DNA from: Prunus persica
Lineage: Eukaryota > Streptophyta > Magnoliopsida > Rosales > Rosaceae
Length of the DNA: 64,000 bases
Direction of reading: 5' to 3'
Assembly (NCBI RefSeq): GCF_000346465.2
Contig: NC_034013.1
Location: 10,494,864-10,558,863 of the forward strand
The notes beneath the pieces are model-generated. The model saw only the letters and a list, made by a program, of their open reading frames with translations. It did not search any database and had not been told where the DNA came from. The translations under genes and the position numbers were made by a program. This document shows positions 46,009 to 58,229 of this stretch, piece by piece; positions within the stretch are counted from its first letter, which is position 1, and each line of letters starts with the position of its first letter.

Positions 46009-46222
46009 TATTAGAATAATATATTGTAATTGATATGTTATTATTGTAATATGTTAATTATAACCATACATAGAGTAGTTACTTGATATAGGTAGACAGA
46101 TCCAAATCAATCCCTAGGATTGGGGATCACGCTATGGAGATTCTGTAATATTGGTAGTATATATTTTGCTGTACTCTACTATTGACAATATACCAAAACC
46201 TTCCAACTAAACATTCTTAACA
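46009..46222 (+). repeat. 3' LTR of the copia element
   Basis: Identical to the 5' LTR and followed by the target duplication AAACA. Confidence 0.95.
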
Positions 46223-46902
46223 AAACATCCAATCCAAAAAATCAAATGTTAAGTAGTGAAAGAAGCTCAAAGTTTTTATTGACTTAAACGCAAGGCTTAA
46301 AATGTCGGATATTCTAAAAAACAACGTCCCTGTAATAGATATGTGCATAGACAGAGACACAGAGGACCACACAGCCACAAGATGAAGAGCCAAAAAGCAA
46401 AAGATGTACATGGTGTTGGGCATGGAGCCCATTCAAGGGCAGTTCGGTTGACAGTTATTAAAGTTATATATATAAAAATTATCTGATTCTAATTAAATGT
46501 AATTCAGAAACCCTCTTGGACTTTAGAAATTGTAAGATATTTACATGTCACATGTTTTACTCGGAAGAAATTGAGGTGGTGAGTCTGGTGCTGCCTGCAG
46601 ACGCACGCTTTGCTTTGGAGCTGTGGAGGTGGAGTCAGTAGACTACTTATTGACTGTGGTTATAAGCTTCGGCCAACAGAAGAGAACAGAAAAGATGAGG
46701 CAGCTTTAAAGCCAAGCAAAGAAAAGAGATACAGAGACAGACAGACAGCAGCAACCCCAACTCCCTATCATCTTCCCACATCTAAAGCTTTCTTCTCCTG
46801 CCTCCTCCCACGTACCACACCTTAAAAGGTGTACCAGAATTTCATTGTTCCAAACCTACACACTCTAGCTACCCCATTCTCCGTCTTCTATCTTTCTTTT
46901 TA
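46223..46902. other. Flank of the copia insertion
   Basis: No gene is recognised. A 71-codon frame at 46610-46825 has a Lys/Glu-rich stretch but no known motif. Its CT- and AC-rich 3' part looks like an untranslated leader, so an unannotated transcript is possible. Confidence 0.35.
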
Positions 46903-47252
46903 GGGAGATTCACTATTATACCCAATATGGGGGCCAAAATTATAAAAATAACCTATATAAAATGGACATTAGAAACACACCCAAAGCCCATTTACAACAT
47001 AACAAAAAAGCTTTTAACTTCTTATAAATTACAAAACTGCCATCAATTTCTTAAAACAAGCCCAACCCCAAAATCTCATAAAAATACCCAAAGCACTCAA
47101 TAGGGCATCAAAGTAATTTAATAATTAATATTAAATTCAATAAGGCCAGCTATCATTTTTTGGGTTTTTTTTGGGTTTGTTTATAGGAATTCAATTGTGT
47201 AGGGTTTATTTATAATATTAGTGCTAGAAATGGGTATATCACTAAATATCTC
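46903..47252. mobile_element. Mutator-type MITE with perfect 9-bp target duplication
   Basis: The 350-base element starts GGGAGATTCACTATTATACC. The complement of its right end is GAGATATTTAGTGATATACC. TTCTTTTTA flanks it on both sides (46894-46902 and 47253-47261). A 9-base duplication with short inverted ends is characteristic of Mutator-like MITEs. A reverse-oriented relative lies at 33110-33225. Confidence 0.85.
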
Positions 47253-47261
47253 TTCTTTTTA

Positions 47262-50200
47262 CCCTTCCTTTTTTTATTTTGTTAATGATTTTTAATTTCG
47301 TAACATATGTGAATAAAACTATTTGTATCATATTTTATATTGCTAAAAATGCATCTTTTGCAAAAATGATGTCACATTAGAGTCATGGTACCCACACAAA
47401 TGTCTCTTATTTAAATGAAATATAATGTAGTACATACGTGCATGTAACACTCTTTTTAAGTCGTGAAAATTTAATGTAAATATCAAATTTTCAAGTGAAC
47501 TTCGAATACATGAAATATCTAGTCAACATTTGTAGAAGATTGAATGTACTTCAAGTGATACATTGCGTATAGGTATTTCACATCCAATTCAGATATACTA
47601 CATCTAGTCAGTTCAAATACATTAGTCTAACATATTTTCTAATTCTTGTAGTAAATTTAACCTTGGGAATTCTTTCGTCCAAATGTAGCCCAAGTATTTG
47701 AGTGTACACCACATCACCCCCATGCTCATATCTGAATTATCACTGTGTCATCCTCATCCATAGGGTTGCCGCAACATTACTCATATTGTATGGGTTGAAA
47801 TTTATGGTTATGGAATTCAGATAGGATACTTCGGTATAAACGCTTCTAGGGAAATTAAAGTTTCTCTTCTCTATGCCCCTAACTTACCTAACACGCAGTG
47901 CCATACAATACGACTGTCAAATTATACATATCTTAACGTGATTCGCTTGCTAAAAGACATTAGAACCAATCCAACAAGCTACCTAATTCTTTTATCAAAT
48001 TTCGCACAAATCTTCTAATTCTAAATGCTCAATAAAAAAAATCATCTGTTTGATATTCATTAAAATAAAACAATAAAACAGTACCTCGACTTCAAAACAA
48101 ATAGAGGAGTCATATTGTGGCCTCATTAAAATATATCAACCGTTCGATACTTGGAATGAGGTATTTGACAAACAGAAAAAAATAATATTTAATTTATAAT
48201 ACTATTAGCTTTGGCTACTTGCTAACCAACTTGGTCATATGCCTAAACAACCCAATGAAGAATATAAAAAAACTAATAAACATCGAAAGAGCATCAATCA
48301 AACTGGGCTTAATATAATTTTAATCACACGTGGTTGGAAGTAAAGCAATATTTTTATTTTAAAATGGATTTATAATTCAACAAAGGCACAGTTAAAGCCT
48401 GCCTCCAGCTTAGGTTAAAAGTGGACTATAAGTAAACGCAAGGGGATTTTATGTTCAACTACCATTTACCTCTACTTGCCAAGTGCCAACCATAAATAGG
48501 TAAAAAGAAGGATTTATTTTCACTTTCTTTCAGTTGCATACGCTAAAATTAAATAGTAATATAATGATTTATGTGACATTTTGACATTATGCAAGTTTTT
48601 TTCTATCTCCATCATAAATAGTTAAAACTATAATATTTTATTATGATTTTTTAAAAGAGAATAAATAATAGCGAGCTCTGCTATTAAAAAATATTTTAAA
48701 AAAATTTAGACATCAATTTGAGACCATTTTATCCTTTAATTTTTTTTATTTTATATTTATATGCATCTCAGTTGAAGATGTTCACTCTTTTCGAGAAGAA
48801 GAGTCAAATGTCTTAATGCACCTTTGTAATTGTGAGCATTTTAATGCACCAATAAGCTAACAGTGTGTGGTTTTTATACCAAGTCAGCAGGTATTGGTAG
48901 GCATTAATATTCAGAAAATTAAGTGCTAGCTATAATTGAAACCTTTATATAAAAATACCTACAATAATTTGTTGCTTTTTGGCTGGAGAACGCTCCAATT
49001 TGGTTAAATGTCATTTTCTTCAAATTTCTATAATCAAGGAAATTAAATTAGTCATTGCTGACCGACCGTTGGTGTTTCTTTTTAGGCCTTTTTTTCCCAT
49101 TAATTAGAATGACTAAATTGACACTTCCAAATTAAGAAAGCCCAACCAAATCCTTACATCACAATCCTTCACATTCTTTGTGGTAAAATAAAACCCAACA
49201 AAACCCAGTTGCGAGTTTCTTGTCTGTGTCATCTGCCATAAACCCTGCAAGTGTCAGAATTGAAACGCAGCACATTTGGTTGGAAAAATCTGAAAGCTCT
49301 GTTGTTTGTGATGGGGGCATTTGCGGAAGCCAAGTGCCAAGGGCCCCCTGGTTACTGGCTAGTTTGTTTAATTTAGGAAGAAATTAAATTACTGGACCCA
49401 GCAAGCAAGCATGCATTCTTGGGTGAACTATAAATAGGAAAAAATGTGTAAGCTTTTTCTGGGGTCTTATCATATACAGAAGAATCCATTTGAATGATAG
49501 TACAACCAGTCTTATCATATTCCAGTTTTTTTTTAATTTCCTTTTTCTTGAGAAATTAGATTAGATGGGAGAACCAAGCTCAATATGAAGATACAAATTT
49601 GTAAAATCTTGCTGGAAAACCCAGTCTTATTATTGTACAACCATTCGAACTAACTTCGGATACTCCATAATCCACTTTCTCGTAATGCGTAAAGTTATTA
49701 AATAAATTCTAAACACATACGATTGTATGAAAATTATACATTGTTACTTATCAGTAAAATGTCCAAGAAAGTTAGTAAAAGAAAGAGATGACTTTGTCAA
49801 AATTGTTTATCATCGAGTATTTTAAGAGGAAAAAAAATGCTTATGCTATGTGACAATGTCCAAAATTTGATAGCAATTTTAACCACAATACAACTGGACA
49901 AACATGGGAGTAACGTTAAATTTAAATATCTGAATCAAATCAAAATAAAATCTTAATTGCTTTATTGGAATTTACCAAAAAATAAAATAAAAATTGCCAG
50001 AGTAATATAACTCCTGAAAACACAGGGGCATGTATGTCAAATCCAAAGTTTGACCCAATACATAAACCACTATAAAAAATTGGATAAAAAAACTAATTTA
50101 TTTTTTCCAAATTAATTTTCTATTACCTTAATAAATCATAAATTATTTGACAGAAGCTTCTCCCTCAATTTTTTACGACATAAATATAAATTTCCTCCCA

Positions 50201-50502
50201 AATTTTCTTTTGAAAAAGTTAGAATACATGTGTCATCTCTCTCTAAAAGACTGTTACAAAGAGAGAAGAGAAAGCTCTTCAGATCTGCTTAATTTTGTTG
50301 TCTTCCGTGCATATCTCTCGAACCCATTCCCGAAAATTCACAGTCCAAGCTTCCCTGAAATCTTTTCATCGAGTCGACTCGCATTGATCCACCGGGTCAG
50401 CTAAACTGGGTACACTCTGTTTCATGCTCTGTTTTTAAGCCAATGAGCTAAAACTTCAAAAGTGCAGAGCTTGGTTCTCAGTTTGGATTGTTCACCGGCA
50501 GA
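47262..50502. other. AT-rich intergenic DNA and promoter of the coiled-coil gene
   Basis: No gene, RNA gene or clear transposon boundary is recognised. The part from about 50150 to 50582 is richer in C and G, lacks T-runs and is likely the leader. The 85-codon frame at 50147-50404 resembles nothing known. Confidence 0.45.
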
Positions 50503-50541
50503 ATGGTGGTGTTCCGGCGGGTTGTACCGGAGCTCCGGTGA
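50503..50541 (+). promoter_or_regulatory. Upstream ORF in the leader of the coiled-coil gene
   Basis: ATG GTG..TGA encodes MVVFRRVVPELR and ends 41 bases before the main ATG at 50583. The start context (A at -3, G at +4) is strong, stronger than that of the main start, so translational control is plausible. The segment is GC-rich (repeated CCGG) and could also form structure. Confidence 0.55.
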
Positions 50542-50582
50542 GTGTTCCGGCGAGGCTTGGTTTGGGTTTTGGATAGTGTAAA

Positions 50583-53500
50583 ATGTTCAAGTCAGCGAGA
50601 TGGAGAAGCGACAAGAACAAGATCAAAGCCGTCTTCAAATTGCAGTTCCATGCAACTCAGGTTGTTTAACACTCATTGCCTTTGTAATTGAAGCTTTGTG
50701 ATTTTTTTTTTCTGAATTGGGTATTGTTTGGTGTCTGAGAAAATGCAGGGAAATGAAAACCAAATAATGTTTTGTTATAGAAGTTTCAATCTTTTATGTC
50801 TGGCTCGATGAGTGTTTAGAACCAGAGAGCTGATTATTGCATACTCAATTTAGCATTTCACTGTGAGCAAAATGTTTCTTTTCTTTCTTTTCTTATCCTG
50901 GCAACTAAGTGGAGGAAATTGAAGAATGTGAATCTGTGAATGTGATTGAGGTGTTGGAATTGCAAAATAAAAGTGTGTTCTTTTGTGATTTCAGGTGCCA
51001 AAGTTGGGTGTGGATACATTGACGGTATCTGTTATTCCGGGGGATGTGGGAAAAGCAACTGTGAAATTAGAAAAAGCTACAGTTCGAGATGGAAGCTGTC
51101 GATGGGAAAATCCGGCCCATGAAACAGTAAAATTCGTCCATGAGCCGAAAACTGGGAAGATCAAGGAGTGTCTCTACAACTTTGTTGTCTCAACTGTATG
51201 AATTATTAACAAAATGTCAAGCATTGAATTGTTAGATTATTATTATAATTATTTTTTTTTTCTGGTTAATATCAACTTTGTTTATGAATATCTGATTTCT
51301 TTTAACATGTGTGTAGGGATCTTCTAAAGCTAGTGTTCTTGGGGATGTTTCTGTTGATTTTGCTGACTATGCTGAGGCTACTAAAACTTCCTGTGTCTCT
51401 CTTCCCCTTAAGAATTCTAATTCTAACGCAGTTTTACATGTTAGTATTCTCCCACTTTATCTGGTTTTAAAATTCTACAGCGCTGCTGATAACTAGATAA
51501 AGACTACAATTTGATTGTTGTGTCTTATGAACCTTTTTTTGTTTTTTAATAGGTTACCATTCAAAGATTGCAGGAAAACGTTGATCAGAGGTAAACTTGT
51601 AGTCAGTTTCCTTAGTCTTTGGAGTTTGCTTTTATATGAATTCTGATTTTTGATTTTCCCCTTGCCTGGTAAATTTTGAAGAGAGGAAGAAGGCTGTGAA
51701 GATGCGACTGTTAAATCCCAGGATAGAAGCTTGAAGAATCACTTAAGCAATCATGATGCAGATGAGAGAGTTTTGATCGTGAGTTTCATGCCATACATAT
51801 AAAGAATGCATATTTTTTTTTTATTATTGAAAAGTTTTTTTTATTTGTTCCTAATTATCATACATCAGTTCTTCTTTCTGTTGAGATGGTTGGAGGGTGG
51901 TTGAATAGATGATAATAAAATCATTTCAAGTTTATGTAAAGATCTTCTTTTTATTGTTTTGAAATTTTCCTTGCTGATTCACAGGATGAAAGAATCAATA
52001 GAACCACCCAAAATGCTGATTTCAATCGTAGGGCATCTATAGGATCTGACATTACATTGTCAAGTTCTGACAGTGGCTCTGGACTCGATACTCCTCGAGA
52101 ACATGGACTGAGAAACATTAATATCGGTCATGATCCTTCAAGCTTTCCGTCATCTCTTAGTCATGCCTCAGTACAACATAAACCTGCTGTTTATACCCCG
52201 ACAACAACCTATGACGAGCATCAGCGATCACAATGGGCATGGTCTGCAGGTTCTGAACATGGAGTAAGTACTGATGGTTCAACAAAGAGTTCTCACGACA
52301 CCCTTCCAAGAGAAAGGCCTTCAGATGACGAGATCGAAAAGCTAAAAGCTGAACTTGTTGTTTTAGCTAGACAGGCAGATATGTCAGAGTTAGAATTACA
52401 AACATTAAGGAAGCAGATAGTCAAAGAGAGCAAAAGGGGGCAGGATCTTTCAAAAGAAGTCATTAGCTTGAAAGAGGAGCGAGATGCTTTCAAGGCAGAA
52501 TGTGAAAAACTAAAAGCCTTTCAGAAGAAACGTATGGATGATGCACAAATTAAAAACAGGTTCCAGTTAGAAGGTGGAGATCTGCGGGCTCTTGTAGATG
52601 AAATCAGACAAGAACTAAGTTATGAGAAGGACCTGACTTTCAATCTCCGTTTACAGCTCCAGAAGACGCAAGAATCAAATTCTGAGTTGATTCTTGCTGT
52701 ACGAGACCTGGAGGAGATATTGGAGCAGAAGAATAGTGAAATAGCTGACATTTCCAACAGACCAGAATCCACTGAAGATGCTGCAGGGTTGAAGGCAACC
52801 ATCTCAAAAGGTGGGACCAGTGAGGATGAGGAGCAGATGGAGCTGGAGGATCTTGTTAAGGAGCACAGCAATGCCAGGGAAACACACCTGCTTGCGAAAC
52901 AGATTGCAGACCTCTATAGTGAAATAGAAATCTATAGACGAGACAAAGATGAGCTTGAGATCCAAATGGAGCAGCTTGCACTTGACTATGAGATATTGAA
53001 ACAAGAAAACCATGACATCTCATATAAACTAGAGCAAAGCCAACTGCAAGAACAACTTAAAATGCAGTATGAATGTTCATCTCCCTCTGCTAGCATGAAT
53101 GAACTTGAATCCCAAGTTGAGGATTTGGAAACAGAACTGAAGAAGCAGGCTGAAGATTTTTCTAATTCGTTGGCTACCATAAAGGAACTTGAATCACATA
53201 TCAAAAGCTTGGAGGATGAACTGGAGAAGCAGGCACAAGTATTTGAAGCTGATTTAGAAGCTGTGACATGTGCGAAAGTTGAGCAGGAGCAAAGAGCCAT
53301 CCGAGCAGAGGAGGCACTGAGGAAAACTAGATCCAAAAATGCTAATACAGCTGAGAGGCTTCAGGAAGAATTTAGAAGACTCTCTGTGCAAATGGCCTCA
53401 ACATTTGACGCAAATGAAAAGGTAGCTTTGAAAGCAATGACAGAAGCCAATGAACTGTGTGTACAGAAATGTCAACTAGAAGAAATGCTCCAGAAAACTA

Positions 53501-55480
53501 CGGAAGAGCTTCAGGAAGTTAGAAATGATTATGAGGCAAGATTGCAGAAGATCTCCGACCAAATAGATGAGAAAACCGAACAGATAGAACAGATGTTAGT
53601 GGAAATTGAGAATAAATCCAAGCAGCTTGAACATCAGCAGAAGCAAGAGGAAGAAGTTAAGGGGCATTTCTCCCAGGTGATCTTACATCTCCAGTCTGAG
53701 ATTGATAGGCTTAAAACTGAAAATAATAGCCTTTCTGAGCAAGCAGAGGAAAACAAAAATTTGAGAGCAGATTTGGAACAAATGAAGAAATCAATCGAGG
53801 AAACTGAGATGCTGATACAAAGTGGAGATGCGGAAAGAATTGAGCTGGTGAGTACAATTGCTATGCTGAAGGAGGAAGCAGAGAAGTCATTGGAGAAGTT
53901 GAATAGAATGAGGGAGCTCAAAGAAGAAAAAGAAGCGATAGTTGGACTCCTACAGTCGGAATTAGAAGAGCTTAAAGCTCAATGTAATGACTTGAAACAT
54001 TCGATATCTGAGGATGAGGTAGAGAAAGAAAAACTTAGAAAGCAGGTCTTCCAGCTAAAGGCTGACCTGAGAAAGAAGGAAGATGCATTCACAACCATTG
54101 AAAAGAAGCTCAAGGATAGCAATGGACGTGCATTAGTTTCTGATGGAATTAAATCTACTCACAGAAACAATAAGTCTTTGCCAGTTCCTAAAGGTTCAAA
54201 AGAAGTTGCAGGTCTTAGGGAGAGAATAAAATTGCTCGAGGTAAATTTTAAATTCTTAGTCATATATTGGAACAATTTTGATACGAAACTTTATTTATGA
54301 AATGATCTTTATTTTTATTTTTATGAAAGATAAACCAAGAGAAGATCAGTTAAATTTGCAACAATAAGAGAGGATATTAAAACCTGTAAACCATCTTCTG
54401 ATACATCCAAATCATTTTCTAGCTACTGTCTTTATTGATGCATGAGCTGATAATGTCTCTATTTTTAAATTTTTTAATTTTACAGGGACAAATAAAGTTA
54501 AGGGAAGCTGCTTTGGAAACCTCAACTGCTTCATTTTTGGAGAAGGAAAAGGATCTTCAAAACATAATCGAAGAGTTAGAGAGCAGGGTGGAAGAAATCA
54601 ATCAGAATAGTTCAGTTATGAAGGTTGGTAATCTATTAGTATTACGTAATGCACCAGATACAATGCTTATGCTTATAAGAAGGATTATGATGTAAAAGAA
54701 AAATCATATTCCTACAAAGAAAAAAACGAAATTGGATTGTAATGCTATTTGATACGGGACTACCTACGTAAATAGGCATTAGTTATAGGGTTTTAGATGT
54801 GAGGCATATTGAGTAAGAACATTGACTTCGAGTTTAGGGTAGTTCTCATCTTGCTCTAGTTCTTCTTCTTCTCTTCTTGCTCTAATTCTTGAATAATGTC
54901 TATGCTGAGCTTCTTGCCTTTGCCATTAAATGCTGTCTAATTGTATCTGAAGGTATTTGTGCAATCATCTTATGGTACAGGTAGGCAAAGATATCACTGG
55001 TATTACTTCAAATGAAGAAGAGAGGAGTGGATCTGAATACTTGGGCCACTCAGCATTATTGCCCAAAGAAAATGGAAATGATATGTCTTGTATCAAGAGG
55101 TATGATTTGTAGAAACAAATTATCAATTTCACTGAGTCAGTTATTTTTTGTTTTATACGTTTTACAATTTTACTCTGCTTTTCCTAGTATGCAGCAAGTT
55201 ACTGAAATAGTTTTTTTTTTTTTTGGCCTTCCACAGTGCTGATGAAATGTCATCAGAGCAAGAACCGAGACTCGCCAATGTGGATCATAGAAATGGCTAC
55301 CATGATGACTTATTAACTGAATTAGCGTCAATTAAGGAGAGGAATACATCAATGGAAAGTGAACTAAAAGAGATGCAAGAGAGATATTCAGAGATAAGTC
55401 TCAAATTTGCAGAGGTAGAAGGTGAAAGACAACAGCTTGTAATGACAGTACGCAACCTCAAAAATTTGAAGAGGAGCTAA
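50583..55480 (+). CDS. NT-C2 domain, long coiled-coil (myosin heavy chain-related) protein
   Basis: Nine exons: 50583-50660, 50995-51195, 51317-51439, 51553-51590, 51682-51778, 51985-54240, 54486-54623, 54981-55099 and 55237-55480. They join in phase to 1097 residues. Residues 1-150 form an EEIG1/EHBP1-type NT-C2 domain (MFKSARWRSDKNKIKAVFKL; VIPGDVGKATVKLEKATVRD; GSCRWENP; ADYAEATK; VTIQRL). A Ser/Thr-rich linker with TLSSSDSGSGLDTPREHG follows, then about 800 residues of heptad-rich coiled coil (Leu, Glu, Lys, Gln) and the end MTVRNLKNLKRS. NT-C2 domains bind membranes. The Arabidopsis relatives (At1g63300, At5g52280) are annotated only as myosin heavy chain-related, but there is no motor domain. 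A role in organelle or vesicle tethering is inference. The 2.26-kb exon 6 encodes most of the coil. Confidence 0.95.
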
Positions 55481-56130
55481 AAAACTGTTCATAATCCTAT
55501 ATTACCATGTACAGTTAAAACAACTGGAGTATGTTCACACCAAAAAAATCAAATCCTGACAGTTCATTGCAGTGAGTAAATTTATGCACACAGGTCATAT
55601 AATTTTTCCCCTCACTTGCTTTATGCTGTGTGTCTTCTCCCATGTCTAATGTAGTTCATGTGGTTCAGTGTTCTGTCCATGCTTTTTTCTGTGATTCTTT
55701 TAAAGCTTATCAATGTTCTCATGTCCAACATATATGACGATTATATCATTAATATATTCTTTATATTTTTTGATCCTTTCAATTTTGCAGCTCTTGTTAA
55801 TATTATCAGAAGAGTTGTACGTTTTTATGTGTAGAGTATCTATATATCTTAGTATAGTTTTTGTACTTCTGGCCATGGCCAAGAGTGCAGCAGTTTTCGT
55901 GGACTGAACTCAATTAGCTTGTGATGCGTGGCCAAAATCTACACCCTTGTTTCTTGCCTTGGCCTCGTGAAGGACAACTGACCATTAAAATTTGTGGAGA
56001 TCAAGTACCACACCAGTCAAATCATGGCTGCTTCAATCTATATGTGTTCCTTCGGCTGGTGGCCTTCTGGTCGGCATTAGTAGTTGTGTTTCGTTCTTTG
56101 AGTATTATAGATTAAAAAACAAATCTCAAA
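55481..56130. other. 3' flank of the coiled-coil gene
   Basis: Likely 3' untranslated sequence. The small frames at 55700-56115 have no recognisable motif. Confidence 0.45.
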
Positions 56131-56205
56131 ATTGTGGATCAACTGGTTAAGAGCATTTACTCCTGCACCCAAGGTGCTAGGTTCGAGTCCCCCATCCCCC
56201 AATAT
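56131..56205 (+). repeat. tRNA-like segment, probable SINE head or tRNA pseudogene
   Basis: An A-box-like TGGTTAAGAGCA is followed, about 30 bases later, by GGTTCGAGTCC, a perfect B box. The acceptor stem arms do not pair and no CCA or poly-A tail is evident. The order and spacing suit a polymerase III promoter from a tRNA-derived SINE. Confidence 0.6.
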
Positions 56206-56504
56206 TACTGTTAACTAGGCATGTTATGCACTTAAGTTGTTTTTTACAACTAACATCATGGAGTACTACTTCAAATTTGAGAGGACTTTTGGTGATTGGT
56301 CTTATTGCTCTATGCTCACAACTAAGATGTGGGTGATTTGGGTCATAATAGTTAAACAACAGGTAGATTTCTAATTAGAATTTGTAACTTAGCTATTGGA
56401 TGTTCTAATTGTGGCCTTCATTTTCACGTTTTATTTCCAGATGAAGTCAAGTTGCCTATAATGAAAATCTATTCAGATGCATGCACCAGCTACACAAGTT
56501 CTAA

Positions 56505-57635
56505 TAGGCCTCATCATTTGGCCCGCGGGCTCATGGGCCGATGGGGGCCTGTCCGCCCCATCGGAAAAAAGCCCGGCCCAGCTCGTTATGGGCTTTGAGA
56601 TGGCCCGGTCCGCCTTGGGCTTGGGTGTTTAAGCTCGGCCCGACCCATAGGTCCAGCCTGATTAAGCCCAAGAAAGCCCGGCCAGCTCGCCCACAAAAGC
56701 CCAGCCCGTTGGGCCCGCATACATATATAATTATGTATAAATAAGAGTTTAGGTTTATCAGTCCTGATCTCTTGGACTACAGGGGTCCAAGAGATTTGTG
56801 GTCACTCACCGTTGGATGTAAATTCAACGGTTCACTCACTCTTGCACTCATTTTAAAAAACTTTTTTGAACCATTGGATTAATATCCAACGGTGGGTGAC
56901 CACAATCTCTTGGACTCCTGTGGTCCAAGAGATCGGGACTGTTAGGATTATATAATTTAAATCACATATATAATTTGTTTAGTTTCATTTACTTTTCTTT
57001 ACTCATTCTTAGTTTATAATTGGATGATTAACACATAAATATGTGTCAATTGTTAATCCAACAATTATAATTGGATGATTAGCACACTAATCATATATAT
57101 AAGATGAACAACATATCACATCACCAAATATAATCATATCACGAAACATAATTGTACCACCAAATATAATCATGCTTTTCTTAAACACATCACCAAATAT
57201 TTGCATATTTATTCATACCATCCTTTAAAAAATATTTTTTTGATACTTATTATTTTTTAAAATTATTTCTTAAAACGTATTACGATCTAATTATGTAATA
57301 ATCTTAAAAATAATATTTGGTTTTATTATTTTTGTGGAAAATCTTATAAGTTGTGTGACTTTATTGGGTGTTTTATGAATTTGGTTTGAAGTAAAAATAT
57401 TGGAATTAAGTGAGTTTAATTTCAAATTTGGACTAAAATGCCTTTCTGATTAAGTTTATGATTTTTTTTGAATGAAGCAGGGCCCGACCCAGCCCGATGG
57501 GCTTTCTCAAGTCCGGCTCATGGGTCGGGCTTGGGCTTTGAATTTTCTAAAAAAATGCGGCCCGGCCTGACCCGATATTTTCTCTCTCCTCTTTAAAGCT
57601 CGGCCCGACTCGACCCGGCTCATTGACGAGCTCTA
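56505..57635. mobile_element. Non-autonomous hAT-like element
   Basis: The ends TAGGCCTCATCA and (complement) TAGAGCTCGTCA are inverted repeats. The flanks AGTTCTAA (56497-56504) and AGTTCCAA (57636-57643) form an 8-base duplication with one difference. Both subterminal regions are dense in GCCCGGCCC and GGGCTT words, the subterminal repeats expected for plant hAT elements. The 1.1-kb interior is AT-rich, holds a nested MITE and has no transposase. Confidence 0.82.
56759..56941. mobile_element. Nested foldback MITE
   Basis: CAGTCCTGATCTCTTGGACT at the left is mirrored by GATCGGGACTG at the right. The inverted repeats extend about 60 bases (GTGGTCACTCACCGTTGGAT against ATCCAACGGTGGGTGACCAC). 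The flanks TTAGGTTTAT and TTAGGATTAT form a 10-base duplication with one difference, pointing to a Mutator-type MITE. It lies inside the hAT-like element and therefore inserted later. Confidence 0.85.
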
Positions 57636-57754
57636 AGTTCCAATCATGCGTGCTTGCCTGCTGCAGAAAATTTGTACATTTACTATGCATCAAGAAAAAA
57701 AAAACATGATACACATGGAATTCATTGAAACAAGACCCACACAAAAAGGTGGAT

Positions 57755-57778
57755 CGAGAGAGAGAGAGAGAGAGAGAG
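57755..57778. repeat. (GA)n microsatellite
   Basis: About 12 GA units downstream of the hAT-like element. Confidence 0.9.
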
Positions 57779-57881
57779 GACTAAAAGACTAGGCTACGGC
57801 TAAGCTCCTAATCAACATAGAGTCCAAATCCTTATCTGATTAGAAGACCACATTAAGTGGTTCAAGACATTCTAACGTCTT

Positions 57882-57884
<3 letters not shown>

Positions 57885-57924
<40 letters not shown>
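57885..57924. repeat. (GA)n microsatellite
   Basis: About 20 GA units, about 300 bases downstream (in its transcription sense) of the first LURP-one-related gene. Confidence 0.9.
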
Positions 57925-57927
<3 letters not shown>

Positions 57928-58229
57928 CTCTGTCAGGATATTAGTTTAATTCCAGGCTTAAAGCATTGTTGGGTTGTGTTAATACATGAAATATTAGCTT
58001 GCTGTATAGGAAAATGGAAAATGTACAATATTAGGCTGAATTAATCTGCTCAATCCCACAAAATCTCAATTAAAATGTACAATAATATCAGGAAAAATTC
58101 CAACAAAAGGAAACAATAAGAGAGGTTCCATGAGCAACAACATTGCCAACCACAAAATCGGTCGTATTCACAGACCAAAAACGAAAAAAAGAAAAAGAAA
58201 TCAGAGTTACTAGCTCTAAAGATGTAAGC

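Larger units (their letters stand above)
41063..46222 (+). mobile_element. Complete Ty1-copia LTR retrotransposon
   Basis: The 5160-base element has two 214-base LTRs (41063-41276 and 46009-46222) that I read as identical at every position. A perfect 5-base target duplication AAACA flanks it (41058-41062 and 46223-46227). A primer-binding site TGGTATCAGAGC follows the 5' LTR and a polypurine tract precedes the 3' LTR. A single uninterrupted gag-pol frame lies between. Domain order protease, integrase, reverse transcriptase, RNase H is that of Ty1-copia. The short LTRs suggest the Ale/Retrofit lineage, which is inference. Confidence 0.96.

Noticed and set aside
50147..50404. 85-codon frame upstream of the coiled-coil gene
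   Set aside because: No known motif. It lies in the likely promoter/leader and its composition is not distinctive.
52293..53921. Minus-strand Ser/Cys/Phe-rich frames within the coiled-coil exon
   Set aside because: These are the antisense of Glu/Lys/Gln-rich coding sequence, a known artefact.
56131..56205. Functional tRNA gene
   Set aside because: The B box is good but acceptor and D-stem pairing fail and no terminator follows. It is a SINE head or pseudogene.
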